A stretch of DNA of 64,000 nucleotides from contig NZ_JBNAGG010000002.1 of assembly GCF_049801075.1 (NCBI RefSeq), positions 434,001-498,000 on the forward strand, in the 5' to 3' direction. The notes under the pieces were generated by a model. That model was not told the origin of the DNA. It saw only the letters and a program-made list of their open reading frames with translations, and searched no databases. A program made the position numbers and the translations under genes. Shown piece by piece: positions 8,570-17,101 of the stretch. This DNA is from Maritalea sp049801075. Lineage in GTDB: Bacteria > Pseudomonadota > Alphaproteobacteria > Rhizobiales > Devosiaceae. Within the stretch, counting starts at the first letter, position 1. The number at the start of each line of letters is the position of its first letter.

Positions 8570-9093
8570 TAGTCCATATCGTCCCGGTCATACAGGCCGT
8601 CTAGCGTATAGCTATTGTTGACGGGCGGGAAGGCATGGCTGTCATAATCTGGGTCGGACACTGTGCAATTGCGGTCGCACAGAAGGATGGCGCGGCCACG
8701 GTCCCAATCATTTTTCCAAATGCGTCCGCCTGGAGTTGCCACATAGCCGTCGATCTCTTCATACATATCGGCTTCCAAATCGTCAGAGGATGGCGTTTCG
8801 GAATCCGCATCAATGTGGAAGCTGCCATGGGTGTGGTACGAGGCAATCACCTCCACCATCTCGTCGCTCGGGTCGGCGCTGCAACTGTCCGCACGGCCGC
8901 GCTTTGGCTTTGTGGCAATTAGCTTACCTGCCGCATTCAGGCCGAAATAACCGCAATATTCGCGGTTTTCTGCGATCGATCTTTCTTGGATCGGCGCGAA
9001 GAAGTTCGACAAATAATTGGCAGAGAGGCTTTGTGCTGTTGCCGGGTTTGCAGATATTGCAAGCGCGGCGATGGTTATCGGCAGTTTTTTCAT
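8566..9093 (-). CDS. Secreted DUF4329-like protein (JAB/MPN-like motif)
   Basis: A 175-residue protein with a clear signal peptide (MKKLPITIAALAISANPATAQ). The mature part has CGYFGLNAAGKL, then ASYHTHGSFHIDADSETPSSDD near residue 112. The HTHG...S..D pattern resembles the metal-binding JAMM arrangement found in DUF4329 proteins. Four Cys residues in two groups suggest disulfides. I prefer the ATG at 9093 over the one at 9105, because it gives an uninterrupted signal peptide and follows the ybaK stop (TGATATG). It is the last gene of a four-gene minus-strand operon. Activity unknown; a periplasmic peptidase-like fold is inference. Confidence 0.65.
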   Translation of the reverse strand: MKKLPITIAALAISANPATAQSLSANYLSNFFAPIQERSIAENREYCGYFGLNAAGKLIATKPKRGRADSCSADPSDEMVEVIASYHTHGSFHIDADSETPSSDDLEADMYEEIDGYVATPGGRIWKNDWDRGRAILLCDRNCTVSDPDYDSHAFPPVNNSYTLDGLYDRDDMDY

Positions 9094-9094
9094 A

Positions 9095-9571
9095 TCAAAG
9101 CACATTGATTTTTTGAGCGGCGGTGAGGGTGGTCAATTCCGCTGCGCTGGTGGGAAACACTGATTTTGGGTGGCCCGCGGCGGCCCAAACCTCATCGAAC
9201 TGAAACAGGGTTTCATCAATATAAATATCGACTTGCCCCGTTGCGCCCAATGGTGACACGCCACCAATGGCAAAACCTGTGTGCTCGCGCACAAAGTCTG
9301 CGTCGGCGCGGCCTAGCTTTTCACCAATCAGGCGACCAGTGCGCTTTTCATGCACACGGTTGGCACCGGAGACCAACAGCAAATAGGCCTTGTCGCTTTC
9401 CGCGCCACGAAACACCAAAGATTTCACAATTTGCGCCACTTCGATGCCCAAGGCATCAGCTGCTTGCTGCGCCGTGTGGGCATTGTCGTCCAGCCGCACA
9501 ATTTCGGTGGCCAGATTGTGGGCGCGGAGCACCGCGTCCACGCGCTGTTCTGATTTGCTCAATTCGGTCAT
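9095..9571 (-). CDS. ybaK: YbaK/EbsC-type aminoacyl-tRNA deacylase
   Basis: A 158-residue editing-domain protein. Family features are the N-terminal helix, AAQALG-like HTAQQAADALGIEVAQIVKSLVF, the KRTGRLIGEKLGRADADFV segment and FAIGGVSPLGATG, where the GGVSPxG loop lines the active site. The family hydrolyses mischarged aminoacyl-tRNA in trans (often Cys- or Ala-tRNAPro). The start overlaps the DUF4180 stop (TAATG), so translation is coupled. Confidence 0.88.
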   Translation of the reverse strand: MTELSKSEQRVDAVLRAHNLATEIVRLDDNAHTAQQAADALGIEVAQIVKSLVFRGAESDKAYLLLVSGANRVHEKRTGRLIGEKLGRADADFVREHTGFAIGGVSPLGATGQVDIYIDETLFQFDEVWAAAGHPKSVFPTSAAELTTLTAAQKINVL

Positions 9572-9906
9572 TAAAACTTGATCTCGTCTTGGTGCCCAAC
9601 AAATTGAATATGATGGCCCTGATTACACTCGTAAATATAATTACGCAGGGCGTTGGACTGTTCGATTTCCGTCTGAAAGTCGCCGATGATGGCGCATTTA
9701 AGTTGGTAATTCACCAGCTTTTGCGTCACTTCGCCCGCCAGCCCAGAACGGAGGTCAAAAAAGGTGGGATCTATTGCCGATTTGGGCAAGACCAAAATTG
9801 TCTTGCCCTCAAAGGCTGCGGTGCCGATATGATCCATAAAATCACCCACTTTTGCCATGGGGGGATGGTCGGCGGGCACCGCATATATTTGGTCAGATGT
9901 GTTCAC
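9571..9906 (-). CDS. DUF4180 protein
   Basis: A 111-residue protein recognised by the DUF4180 pattern: a strand (KTILVLPKSAIDPTFFDLRSGLAGE), then VNYQLKCAIIGDF, and a C-terminal ALRNYIYECNQGHHIQFV end. The frame is open upstream into the peptidase gene, but that part is a shadow. The likely start is GTG at 9906, two bases past the peptidase stop (TAAAGTG), as expected for a coupled gene. Function unknown. Confidence 0.72.
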   Translation of the reverse strand: MNTSDQIYAVPADHPPMAKVGDFMDHIGTAAFEGKTILVLPKSAIDPTFFDLRSGLAGEVTQKLVNYQLKCAIIGDFQTEIEQSNALRNYIYECNQGHHIQFVGHQDEIKF

Positions 9907-9907
9907 T

Positions 9908-11302
9908 TTAAACCTTTGCCAGTTCCAACAAAATTGCAGCGTGGGAGCGGATGCCACGGCGCAGGCAAGTGAGTTCATACTTCTCGTTCGGGCTGTGGAT
10001 ATTGTCGTCAGACAAGCCAAAGCCAACCATCACGCTTTCAAGGCCGAGCATGTTTTTGATGGCACCCACTGCAGGAATGGAGCCGCCCATGCCAATCATT
10101 TTGGCTTCGCGCTGATATTCAACTTCCAAGCCCTTTTGTGCCGCCTTGAGGTAAGGGCTGTCGATTGGCAGTTTCAAGGCATAGGCCGCGCCGTGATTTT
10201 TGAAGGTCATGGTGAAATCTGCTGGCAAACGATCAGCGAAGAACTTCTCGATGTTGGGCAGAATTTTGGCTGGATCTTGATCGCCCACTAAGCGGCAAGA
10301 CAGTTTAACGTGCGCTTCAGACGCGATAACTGTTTTATGGCCCTCGCCAATATAGCCGCCCCACATGCCGTTCACGTCGCAGCTTGGGCGCGCATAGATG
10401 CGTTCGATGGTTGAATAGCCGTCTTCACCTGCTGTGTTTTTCAGGCCAATCTCACCCAAAAATTCGGCATCATCAAAATTGAGCGCAGATAGGGCGGCGC
10501 GCTCAGCTTCTTCCAATTCCGGTGCACCTTCATAGAAGTGTGGAATTTGGATTTTGCCATTTTCATCGTGCAACTGCGCCACAATGTTTGATAGGGCGTG
10601 CAAGGGGTTGATCACTGCGCCGCCATACATGCCTGAATGCAAATCACGGCTTGGGCCCTTGATGCTGATTTCTGCATCGATCAAGCCGCGCAAAGAATAG
10701 GTGATGGCCGGGGTGTTAATGTCCCACATGGCAGTGTCGCACACAACGCACACATCAGCGGCCAAAATGTCTTTGTTTTGTTTCAAAAATTTATCAAGGC
10801 TTGGGCTGCCGGTTTCTTCTTCGCCTTCCAGCATGATTTTGATGTTGCAGGGCAAATCATCATGGGTGGCGATAAAGGCGCGGAACGCCTCGATGAAGGT
10901 CATCACTTGGCCCTTATCATCCTCAGCGCCACGGGCGACGAGCTTTTTGCCGTGTACACTGTCGACAATGGTGGGTTCAAATGGAGCTGTGTCCCACAGT
11001 TCGAACGGATCGCCCGGCTGCACGTCATAGTGGCCGTAATAAAGAATGGTCTTTGCATCTTTGTTAGAGGCTTTGCGCTCAGCGAACACAACAGGGTGGC
11101 CATCGGTTTCGATCAGTTTGATTTTAAAGCCCATGCCATCAAGCTCATTCATCATCCAATCCGCCGCTTTGCGCACATCGTCATTATAGGCAGGATCAGT
11201 GGATACTGATGGGATTTTCAGCCATTCGATCAAGCGGTTAACGCTGTTGTCGAAATCCTGTTCAATGTGAGAGGTGACATTGTCCAAATTGAAATTACTC
11301 AT
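9908..11302 (-). CDS. M20-family dipeptidase
   Basis: A 464-residue zinc metallopeptidase. The metal and catalytic residues are visible in YYGHYDVQPGDP (His and catalytic Asp), RGAEDDKGQVM (bridging Asp), EGEEETGS (general base Glu plus metal Glu) and the distal GMGGSIPAVG region with the C-terminal HSPNEKYEL His ligand. The length fits the M20 dipeptidase group (CNDP2/PepV-like) with a central dimerisation domain. I chose ATG 11302 (MSNFNLD) over an upstream in-frame codon at 11377. It is the first gene of the operon with DUF4180, ybaK and DUF4329. Confidence 0.92.
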   Translation of the reverse strand: MSNFNLDNVTSHIEQDFDNSVNRLIEWLKIPSVSTDPAYNDDVRKAADWMMNELDGMGFKIKLIETDGHPVVFAERKASNKDAKTILYYGHYDVQPGDPFELWDTAPFEPTIVDSVHGKKLVARGAEDDKGQVMTFIEAFRAFIATHDDLPCNIKIMLEGEEETGSPSLDKFLKQNKDILAADVCVVCDTAMWDINTPAITYSLRGLIDAEISIKGPSRDLHSGMYGGAVINPLHALSNIVAQLHDENGKIQIPHFYEGAPELEEAERAALSALNFDDAEFLGEIGLKNTAGEDGYSTIERIYARPSCDVNGMWGGYIGEGHKTVIASEAHVKLSCRLVGDQDPAKILPNIEKFFADRLPADFTMTFKNHGAAYALKLPIDSPYLKAAQKGLEVEYQREAKMIGMGGSIPAVGAIKNMLGLESVMVGFGLSDDNIHSPNEKYELTCLRRGIRSHAAILLELAKV

Positions 11303-11492
11303 GGCCGATCTTTCTGATTTTGAGATCAAGGAAGGAATGTTTTGGCGCAGTCTTTTCAATTTAGATCGTACGGTCAAGTGGGGATGGAATGAATTTCAAT
11401 CAAAGCGAAGTGGACGGTTGTGGGCAAATTGGTACTTGACCAATGAATCTTGTCATTCTACCAATAACGCCAACACTAATTAAATTGAGCAG

Positions 11493-11549
11493 ATGATGCA
11501 TCAGGCACTCGTACTCGTGATTATTGGCACCGGCGGCGCGAACATCTAA
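11493..11549 (+). CDS. ilvB leader peptide (Leu/Val/Ile attenuator)
   Basis: An 18-codon ORF encoding MMHQALVLVIIGTGGANI, with a control run of Leu-Val-Leu-Val-Ile-Ile and a terminal Ile. It lies 136 bases before ilvB and is followed by competing hairpins and an intrinsic terminator. GCACCG (11528-11533) can pair with CGGTGC (11567-11572), and CGAAC (11539-11543) with GTTCG (11555-11559). This is the classic layout for ribosome-mediated attenuation: stalling at scarce branched-chain codons favours readthrough into ilvBN. The 190 bases between 11303 and 11492 hold no other gene; a weak TTGACC around 11436 is the only promoter-like element seen. Confidence 0.85.
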   Translation: MMHQALVLVIIGTGGANI

Positions 11550-11577
11550 GTGAGGTTCGTGAGTGTCGGTGCATGTC

Positions 11578-11602
11578 AAGGTCCCAAAAGGGGCCTTTTT
11601 TT
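11578..11602 (+). terminator. ilvB attenuator terminator
   Basis: AAGGTCCC (11578-11585), loop AAAA and GGGGCCTT (11590-11597) form an 8-bp stem with one T.G pair, followed by a run of Ts. It sits between the leader peptide and ilvB. Confidence 0.85.
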
Positions 11603-11685
11603 ATGGCCAAACAACTTTGTGATGAAGTTAGCTGGTAAAGCGCGATTTGAAAGAATTGCATAGGGCTTGAGGAGAAAGAAGAGCT

Positions 11686-13443
11686 ATGGCTGAGCAAATG
11701 ACCGGGGCAGAAATGGTCATTCAGGCACTTGTTGATCAGGGGGTTGAACATATTTTCGGCTACCCTGGTGGCGCAGTGCTGCCAATATATGACGCAATTT
11801 TCCAAAACGACAAAGTCGAGCATATTCTTGTGCGGCACGAGCAAGGGGCAACCCACGCTGCAGAAGGCTATGCCCGTTCAACCGGTAAATGCGGCGTGGT
11901 GCTGGTGACTTCTGGTCCCGGCGCAACCAATGCGGTGACTGGCCTCACCGACGCGCTTCTCGATTCTATCCCTATGGTTTGCATCACCGGGCAGGTGCCC
12001 ACGCCTTTGATTGGGTCTGATGCGTTCCAAGAGTGTGACACGGTTGGCATCACCCGTAACTGCACCAAGCACAATTATTTGGTGAAGTCGGTTGAAGATT
12101 TGCCGCGCATTTTGCACGAAGCCTTTTATGTGGCGACTTCAGGACGGCCCGGTCCTGTGGTGATCGACATTCCGAAGGATGTGCAGTTTGCCCTTGGCAG
12201 CTACGCCAATCCAAACATCACCAGCCACCCAACTTACAAGCCGCAAATGGAAGGTGAGTTGGACGCGATTAAAATCGCCGTGGATATGATGTTGAAAGCG
12301 GAACGCCCGGTATTTTACACAGGCGGCGGCGTGATCAACTCGGGTGACGAAGCCACGAAATCACTGCGCGAAATTGCAGAGCTGACTGGTTTTCCAGTGA
12401 CCTCTACCTTGATGGGGCTTGGCGCTTATCCAGCGGATGGCGAGCAATGGCTCGGCATGCTGGGCATGCACGGCACTTATGAAGCCAATATGGCGATGCA
12501 TGATTGCGATTTGATGATTTGTGTTGGCGCACGTTTTGATGACCGGATTACGGGTCGTATTGACGCGTTCTCGCCAAACTCGCGCAAAATTCACATCGAT
12601 ATTGATCCTTCATCGATCAACAAAAACATCGTCGTTGATTTGCCCATCGTTGGCGATTGTAGCCATGTGTTGGAAGAAATGGTGCGTTTGTGGCGGTCAA
12701 AGACCAATGCGCCACGCACCGACGATATTCAACCTTGGTTGCAGCAGATTGATAAATGGCGCGAAGTGAAGTCATTGCGCTATGAAAATTCTGACGATGT
12801 GATCAAGCCGCAATATGCCATTGAACGCCTTTATGAATTGACCAAAGAGCGCGATGTTTACATCACCACCGAGGTTGGTCAGCACCAAATGTGGGCGGCA
12901 CAGCATTTCCACTTTAATCAGCCAAATCGTTGGATGACCTCAGGTGGTTTGGGCACCATGGGCTATGGCTTGCCAGCGGCTGTTGGCGTGCAGGTGGCGC
13001 ACCGCGATGCGTTGGTGATTGATATTGCGGGCGAGGCTAGCGTTCAAATGACCATGCAGGAAATGTCGACTGCGGTTCAATATGGCCTGCCGATCAAGAT
13101 TTTCATTTTGAATAATGAGTATATGGGCATGGTGCGCCAGTGGCAGGAATTGCTTCATGGCGGGCGCTATTCCAATTCATATTCTGACAGCTTGCCAGAC
13201 TTTGTGAAGATGGCGGAAGCGTTCGGGGCTTATGGCATTATGTGCGATGACCCCAAAGAGCTGGACGATAAGATCATGGAGATGATCGAGATCGATAAGC
13301 CTGTTTTGTTTGATTGCCGGGTGACAAAAGAAGAGAACTGCTTGCCGATGATCCCATCGGGCAAGGCGCACCACGAGATGATTTTGCCGGACACGGCAGA
13401 TATCGGCAACATTATTGATGAGAAGGGGAAGGTCCTTGTTTAA
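11686..13443 (+). CDS. ilvB: Acetolactate synthase, large (catalytic) subunit
   Basis: A 585-residue ThDP enzyme that condenses two pyruvates to acetolactate, or pyruvate with 2-ketobutyrate, at the entry to valine, leucine and isoleucine synthesis. The catalytic Glu52 is in VRHEQGATHAAEGYARSTG. The ThDP/Mg2+ motif is GEASVQMTMQEMST ending in LNN, with GEA replacing the usual GDG/GDA; I recall this form from other alphaproteobacterial IlvB proteins. A FAD-binding middle domain lies between. The RBS is GGAG followed by AAAGAAGAGCT before ATG. It is controlled by the leader at 11493-11602 and overlaps ilvN. Confidence 0.97.
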   Translation: MAEQMTGAEMVIQALVDQGVEHIFGYPGGAVLPIYDAIFQNDKVEHILVRHEQGATHAAEGYARSTGKCGVVLVTSGPGATNAVTGLTDALLDSIPMVCITGQVPTPLIGSDAFQECDTVGITRNCTKHNYLVKSVEDLPRILHEAFYVATSGRPGPVVIDIPKDVQFALGSYANPNITSHPTYKPQMEGELDAIKIAVDMMLKAERPVFYTGGGVINSGDEATKSLREIAELTGFPVTSTLMGLGAYPADGEQWLGMLGMHGTYEANMAMHDCDLMICVGARFDDRITGRIDAFSPNSRKIHIDIDPSSINKNIVVDLPIVGDCSHVLEEMVRLWRSKTNAPRTDDIQPWLQQIDKWREVKSLRYENSDDVIKPQYAIERLYELTKERDVYITTEVGQHQMWAAQHFHFNQPNRWMTSGGLGTMGYGLPAAVGVQVAHRDALVIDIAGEASVQMTMQEMSTAVQYGLPIKIFILNNEYMGMVRQWQELLHGGRYSNSYSDSLPDFVKMAEAFGAYGIMCDDPKELDDKIMEMIEIDKPVLFDCRVTKEENCLPMIPSGKAHHEMILPDTADIGNIIDEKGKVLV

Positions 13444-13969
13444 GCCAAGTTGGGATTTGGAACGCAGCCAAAGCGTTGAGCGTCACACACTGACCGTTCT
13501 TGTTGATAACGAGCCGGGCGTTCTGGCCCGTGTTGTTGGGCTTTTCTCTGCCCGTGGGTTTAACATTGATAGTTTGACTGTTTCAGAAACGGAGCATGAT
13601 CGGCATCGGTCACGCATCACCATTGTTACTGTGGCAACGCCAAAGGTTTTGGCGCAGATCAAGCTGCAATTGGAGCGTTTGGTGCCTGTGCATCGCGTGC
13701 ATGATTTGACTGCTGAGGGCGAGTCGCTGGAGCGCGAGTTGGCGCTGATCAAGGTGGCGGGCAAAGGCGAAAACCGCGTGGAAACATTGCGTTTGGCTGA
13801 AGCCTTTCGCGCCAATGTTGTAGATGCCTCCATCGACAGTTTTGTCTTTGAGATTACAGGTCGCCCGTCAAAGGTTGAACAGTTTATCTCTCTGATGCAG
13901 CCTTTGGGCCTTGTGGAAGTGGTGCGCACAGGCCTCACCGCGATTTCACGCGGCAAGGAAGGCATGTAG
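13418..13969 (+). CDS. ilvN: Acetolactate synthase, small (regulatory) subunit
   Basis: A 183-residue regulatory subunit with an N-terminal ACT domain (HTLTVLVDNEPGVLARVVGL, about residues 24-95) that binds valine for feedback inhibition, and a C-terminal ALS_ss_C domain. The start is uncertain. ATG 13418 lies inside the ilvB end and has no RBS. TTG 13436 is preceded by AAGGGG at a 7-base spacing and could be the real start, giving 177 residues. An intrinsic terminator follows. Confidence 0.94.
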   Translation: MRRGRSLFKPSWDLERSQSVERHTLTVLVDNEPGVLARVVGLFSARGFNIDSLTVSETEHDRHRSRITIVTVATPKVLAQIKLQLERLVPVHRVHDLTAEGESLERELALIKVAGKGENRVETLRLAEAFRANVVDASIDSFVFEITGRPSKVEQFISLMQPLGLVEVVRTGLTAISRGKEGM

Positions 13970-13990
13970 GTTCTTCGATTTAATCAAAGA

Positions 13991-14013
13991 AAAGGCGGCT
14001 TAGAGCCGCCTTT
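13991..14013. terminator. Bidirectional terminator between ilvN and the phosphatase gene
   Basis: AAAGGCGGCT (13991-14000), loop TAG, AGCCGCCTTT (14004-14013), then Ts. A and T tracts on either side let it serve both convergent genes. Confidence 0.85.
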
Positions 14014-14014
14014 T

Positions 14015-14593
14015 TTATGTCCAGATGGTCTCTGTGCCATTCTCCAGCACATGCACAACGCCTTGCGGCTCTTTCAGGCGCAATATCTGCTCATCGGTCA
14101 GGCCAAGATAAATGCCGCGCATCACTTTGCCGATTTGGCCGTGGGCCACGGCGATGGTGGGGCCGGTTAAGCTATCGAGCCATTGGGTTGCGCGTTTGCG
14201 CATATCACCCATGGTCTCGCCGCCCGGTGCGCCGAAATACCAGTCATAATCCGGTTTGCCGTCCATATGCTCGGGAAATTTCTCTTCCATTTCAGGGCGG
14301 TTTAGGCCGCTCAGCTTGCCGAGATCAATTTCCTTGAGCAAATCAACAGGCGTTGGATCAAACGCGAAATGCTTTTTGATGTTTTCTGCGGTCTCTAAAG
14401 TGCGGCCAATCGGGCTGACCATTTGTGCATAGCCATCCGGTGTGCCCAGCTCACGTTTGAGAATTTCGCCCAGCTTTTGCGCTTGGGTTCGGCCTTTTTC
14501 GGTGAGGGGGGAATTGAGGTGGCCTTGCGCACGGCCAGCGAGATTCCATTCGGTCTCGCCATGGCGCATGAAAATAATGCGGGGATAGGACAT
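14015..14593 (-). CDS. Histidine phosphatase (phosphoglycerate-mutase-like)
   Basis: A 192-residue branch-1 histidine phosphatase. The phosphorylated His11 is in the RHGE motif (IIFMRHGETEWN), with a second catalytic His in VAHGQIGKVMRG near residue 154. LSGLNRPEMEEKFPE fits the lid region. ATG 14593 places the RHGE motif at the usual distance from the start. The upstream codons to 14644 look like untranslated leader. Family members act on phosphosugars, phosphoglycerate or nucleotides; the substrate is not decidable here. Confidence 0.88.
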   Translation of the reverse strand: MSYPRIIFMRHGETEWNLAGRAQGHLNSPLTEKGRTQAQKLGEILKRELGTPDGYAQMVSPIGRTLETAENIKKHFAFDPTPVDLLKEIDLGKLSGLNRPEMEEKFPEHMDGKPDYDWYFGAPGGETMGDMRKRATQWLDSLTGPTIAVAHGQIGKVMRGIYLGLTDEQILRLKEPQGVVHVLENGTETIWT

Positions 14594-14731
14594 AGATATT
14601 TTAGCTTCTTCGACAGGGATAGAACCCTGTTTATAAAAAGCCATTGTAGAGCATGCAAATCAGATCGGGCTTAATCGGTCCGTTAATTTGAATAAAATGG
14701 AGAGGGCAGCGCAAGGCCGCCCTCCAAAACC

Positions 14732-15619
14732 TTACCAATCAGCGATTTGGTCAGCGATGCTGGGCAGCGTAATACCGAATTTTTCTTCCAGCGCCGCCAC
14801 ATCAATCTCCATGCCGTTTTTGCCGAGAGCGCTGATGGATTGATATAAGCCCGTCAGCCCTTGGCCTACCTCAGGGCTTTGGAACAGTTCGCCGATCTGG
14901 GTGCCGAATTGTTCGGGTGTCAGCGGATCAAACTTGACAGGTTTGCCCAGTGTTGATGAGAAAATCTGCGCGAGTTCTGCTCCATTCAGCATCGGCTTAG
15001 AGGCAATTTCGATGGTTTCGCCAATCAGATTTGGCTTTTCAAACGCAGCGAGGGCATAGCGTGCTTGGTCCGCATGTGATGTGAAGGCAATCTTCATATC
15101 CGCGGGCAGTGGTGGGTAGGTGAGAATACCGTCGCTGTGCAGTTGCGGCACAAAGGGTGGCACCTGCATATTTTCCAAATAGATGGTGGGCATCAGAATG
15201 GTCACAGGCAAATTTGCGGCCTCTATTGCTGATTTTGCGGCGCTTGTGCCGTCGATCATCGGCGTTGATGCATATCGCGTTCCCGTGGGGCCGGAGGTGC
15301 TGAACACGAGGTGCGGCAGTTTGCTTTGCTGGGTGGCGGCGATGATGTTTTGCAGCCATAGACCTGGCTGTTCGGGGCTTTGCGGTATAGGCAAATGCAC
15401 AAACGCGCCATCTGCTCCCTCAAATGCAGCAATCAGGCTGGAAAGATCATTTAGATCCGCGTGGCCTTTGGTCAGGTTTGGGTTTGCGCCAAATCTATTG
15501 TCTAGCTTTTCCGCGTTTCGCGCGAAGGCACGAACTTTGTAGTTTTTGTTCAGCGCTTGGCCTACCAGCGGGCTGGCTTGGGCGCTTAGTGCGTTCAAAA
15601 TTGTGATGGTCTTGGTCAT
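14732..15619 (-). CDS. NmrA-like NAD(P)-binding protein
   Basis: A 295-residue atypical short-chain dehydrogenase. The N-terminal Rossmann strand and loop (ITILNALSAQASPLVGQALNKN) replace the canonical GxxGxxG, followed by VRAFARN, GADGAFVHLP and FSTSGPTGTRY as in NmrA/QOR2-type NAD(P)H-sensing or quinone-reducing proteins. A C-terminal alpha-helical domain is typical. It is divergent from an HxlR regulator with 103 bases between them, a common pairing in which the HxlR protein controls the oxidoreductase in response to electrophiles or quinones (inference). Confidence 0.8.
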   Translation of the reverse strand: MTKTITILNALSAQASPLVGQALNKNYKVRAFARNAEKLDNRFGANPNLTKGHADLNDLSSLIAAFEGADGAFVHLPIPQSPEQPGLWLQNIIAATQQSKLPHLVFSTSGPTGTRYASTPMIDGTSAAKSAIEAANLPVTILMPTIYLENMQVPPFVPQLHSDGILTYPPLPADMKIAFTSHADQARYALAAFEKPNLIGETIEIASKPMLNGAELAQIFSSTLGKPVKFDPLTPEQFGTQIGELFQSPEVGQGLTGLYQSISALGKNGMEIDVAALEEKFGITLPSIADQIADW

Positions 15620-15673
15620 TTATCGTTCCTTGGTTACGAAAAGGAACTGCTATATATAACCAGATCAATAGCG

Positions 15674-15698
15674 GGCGAAAGAAGGCACTTTTTTCGCC
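15674..15698. promoter_or_regulatory. Inverted repeat in NmrA/HxlR divergent region
   Basis: GGCGAAA (15674-15680), an 11-base spacer and TTTCGCC (15692-15698) form a perfect 7-bp inverted repeat. It overlaps two direct copies of GAAGGCAC (15681-15688 and 15700-15707). It is a candidate operator for the adjacent HxlR regulator. Confidence 0.4.
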
Positions 15699-15722
15699 AG
15701 AAGGCACCTTGAGGTAACCACC

Positions 15723-16142
15723 ATGTTGGACGAACAAGAATTTGCAGCGCAGCAAGAAGCCATTCGGGCATTGAACGCGGCGTGGAAACAAACCGATTAT
15801 TTGGGCACTTGTCCGGTGCGACAAACTTTGGATCGGATTGGCGATAAATGGACCGTTTTGGTGGTGCTTTGTTTGGGGCAGGGGCCACAGCGCTTTCGTG
15901 AAATTTTGCGCAATATTGAAGTGATTTCCCAGCGTATGCTGACGGTCACGTTGCGCGGGCTGGAGCGTGATGGGTTGGTCATCCGCACCGTGTTTGATAC
16001 GCGGCCGCCCACTGTTGAATATGAGCTGACTGATTTGGGCAAATCCTTATTTATCCCGCTCATGTCGCTGACGGATTGGGCGATTGCGAATGAGCCAGAG
16101 GTAAATGTGGCCCGCCGAAAATATGATGAACGGGAACAATAG
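15723..16142 (+). CDS. HxlR-family transcriptional regulator
   Basis: A 139-residue winged-helix protein. The HxlR signature starts at Cys30 (GTCPVRQTLDRIGDKWT), followed by FREILRNIEVISQRMLTVTLRGLERDGLV and the wing PPTVEYELTDLGKSL. In characterised members such as YodB and HypR the N-terminal cysteine senses diamide, quinones or hypochlorite; Cys30 here is in the matching position. It probably regulates the divergent NmrA-like gene and itself. Confidence 0.9.
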   Translation: MLDEQEFAAQQEAIRALNAAWKQTDYLGTCPVRQTLDRIGDKWTVLVVLCLGQGPQRFREILRNIEVISQRMLTVTLRGLERDGLVIRTVFDTRPPTVEYELTDLGKSLFIPLMSLTDWAIANEPEVNVARRKYDEREQ

Positions 16143-16256
16143 GTTTTATCGTCACTTCACTGTTGCAATTGGTCTTTAGTGAGGTTGCCAGTTTTTGCAA
16201 ATTACCTTACCGATTGGTTGGAACAATTTGAGTCCTCGCCGGATTTTGGAGCTGCT

Positions 16257-16991
16257 ATGACCGCGCTTTCTGTGAATTTGAACAAGGTTGCCTTGCTGCG
16301 CAACCAACGTGATTTGCCTTGGCCCAGCGTTGTGGGCATGGGGCGCGTGGTGATGGAAGCTGGCGCAGACGGGATCACTGTGCATCCACGGCCAGATGAG
16401 CGGCATATTCGCCGCTCGGACGTGCCCGAATTGGCGGCATTGGTAAAAAATGAATTTCCGGACAAAGAGTTCAACATTGAAGGTTATCCGGATGATGAAT
16501 TTCTAGATCTGGTGTTGGCCAATAAGCCCGACCAAGTCACCTTTGTGCCTGATGCGCCGGATCAAGCCACATCTGACCATGGCTGGGATGTGTGCGGGGC
16601 TCATAATCTTTTGGTGCCCGCCATCAAACGCATGAAGGATGCAGGTATTCGAGTCTCATTGTTTGTGGATGAAGATCCGAGTGTGCCACCGGATGCTGCA
16701 GAAATTGGTGCGCATCGCATTGAAATTTATACCGGTCCCTATGGGGCTAGCTTCGGCACACCCGAGGGCGACTATCATTTGCAACGTATGCAGGTGACGG
16801 CACAGGCAGCCCGCGCGGCGGGCCTTGGTATCAATGCGGGGCACGATTTGACGCTTGAGAATTTGCCAGCCTTTAAAGAAATGATGCCGGAGCTGCACGA
16901 GGTTTCCATTGGCCACGGCATCACCGCTGATGCGCTGTTGATGGGCTTTGCTGAAGCGGTGCGGCAGTACAATCAGGCTTTGGGCAAATAA
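16257..16991 (+). CDS. pdxJ: Pyridoxine 5'-phosphate synthase
   Basis: A 244-residue TIM-barrel enzyme that joins deoxyxylulose 5-phosphate and aminoacetone phosphate to make pyridoxine 5'-phosphate, the vitamin B6 precursor. Motifs include LSVNLNKVALLRNQR at the N-terminus, GADGITVHPRPDERHIR, IEGYPDDEF, VSLFVDEDP, and NAGHDLTLENL near the C-terminus. ATG 16257, with GGAG five bases upstream, matches family length better than the GTG at 16179. Confidence 0.96.
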   Translation: MTALSVNLNKVALLRNQRDLPWPSVVGMGRVVMEAGADGITVHPRPDERHIRRSDVPELAALVKNEFPDKEFNIEGYPDDEFLDLVLANKPDQVTFVPDAPDQATSDHGWDVCGAHNLLVPAIKRMKDAGIRVSLFVDEDPSVPPDAAEIGAHRIEIYTGPYGASFGTPEGDYHLQRMQVTAQAARAAGLGINAGHDLTLENLPAFKEMMPELHEVSIGHGITADALLMGFAEAVRQYNQALGK

Positions 16992-17101
16992 CAGTTTTTT
17001 GATCACGGAACCCAATTTGCGGGCAACCGTTTCTCCTTTGAAGCCGTTGATGTAGTGAGCCGATTTGTCGGCCTTGCATTTTTCAAACAAAGGAGAAATT
17101 T

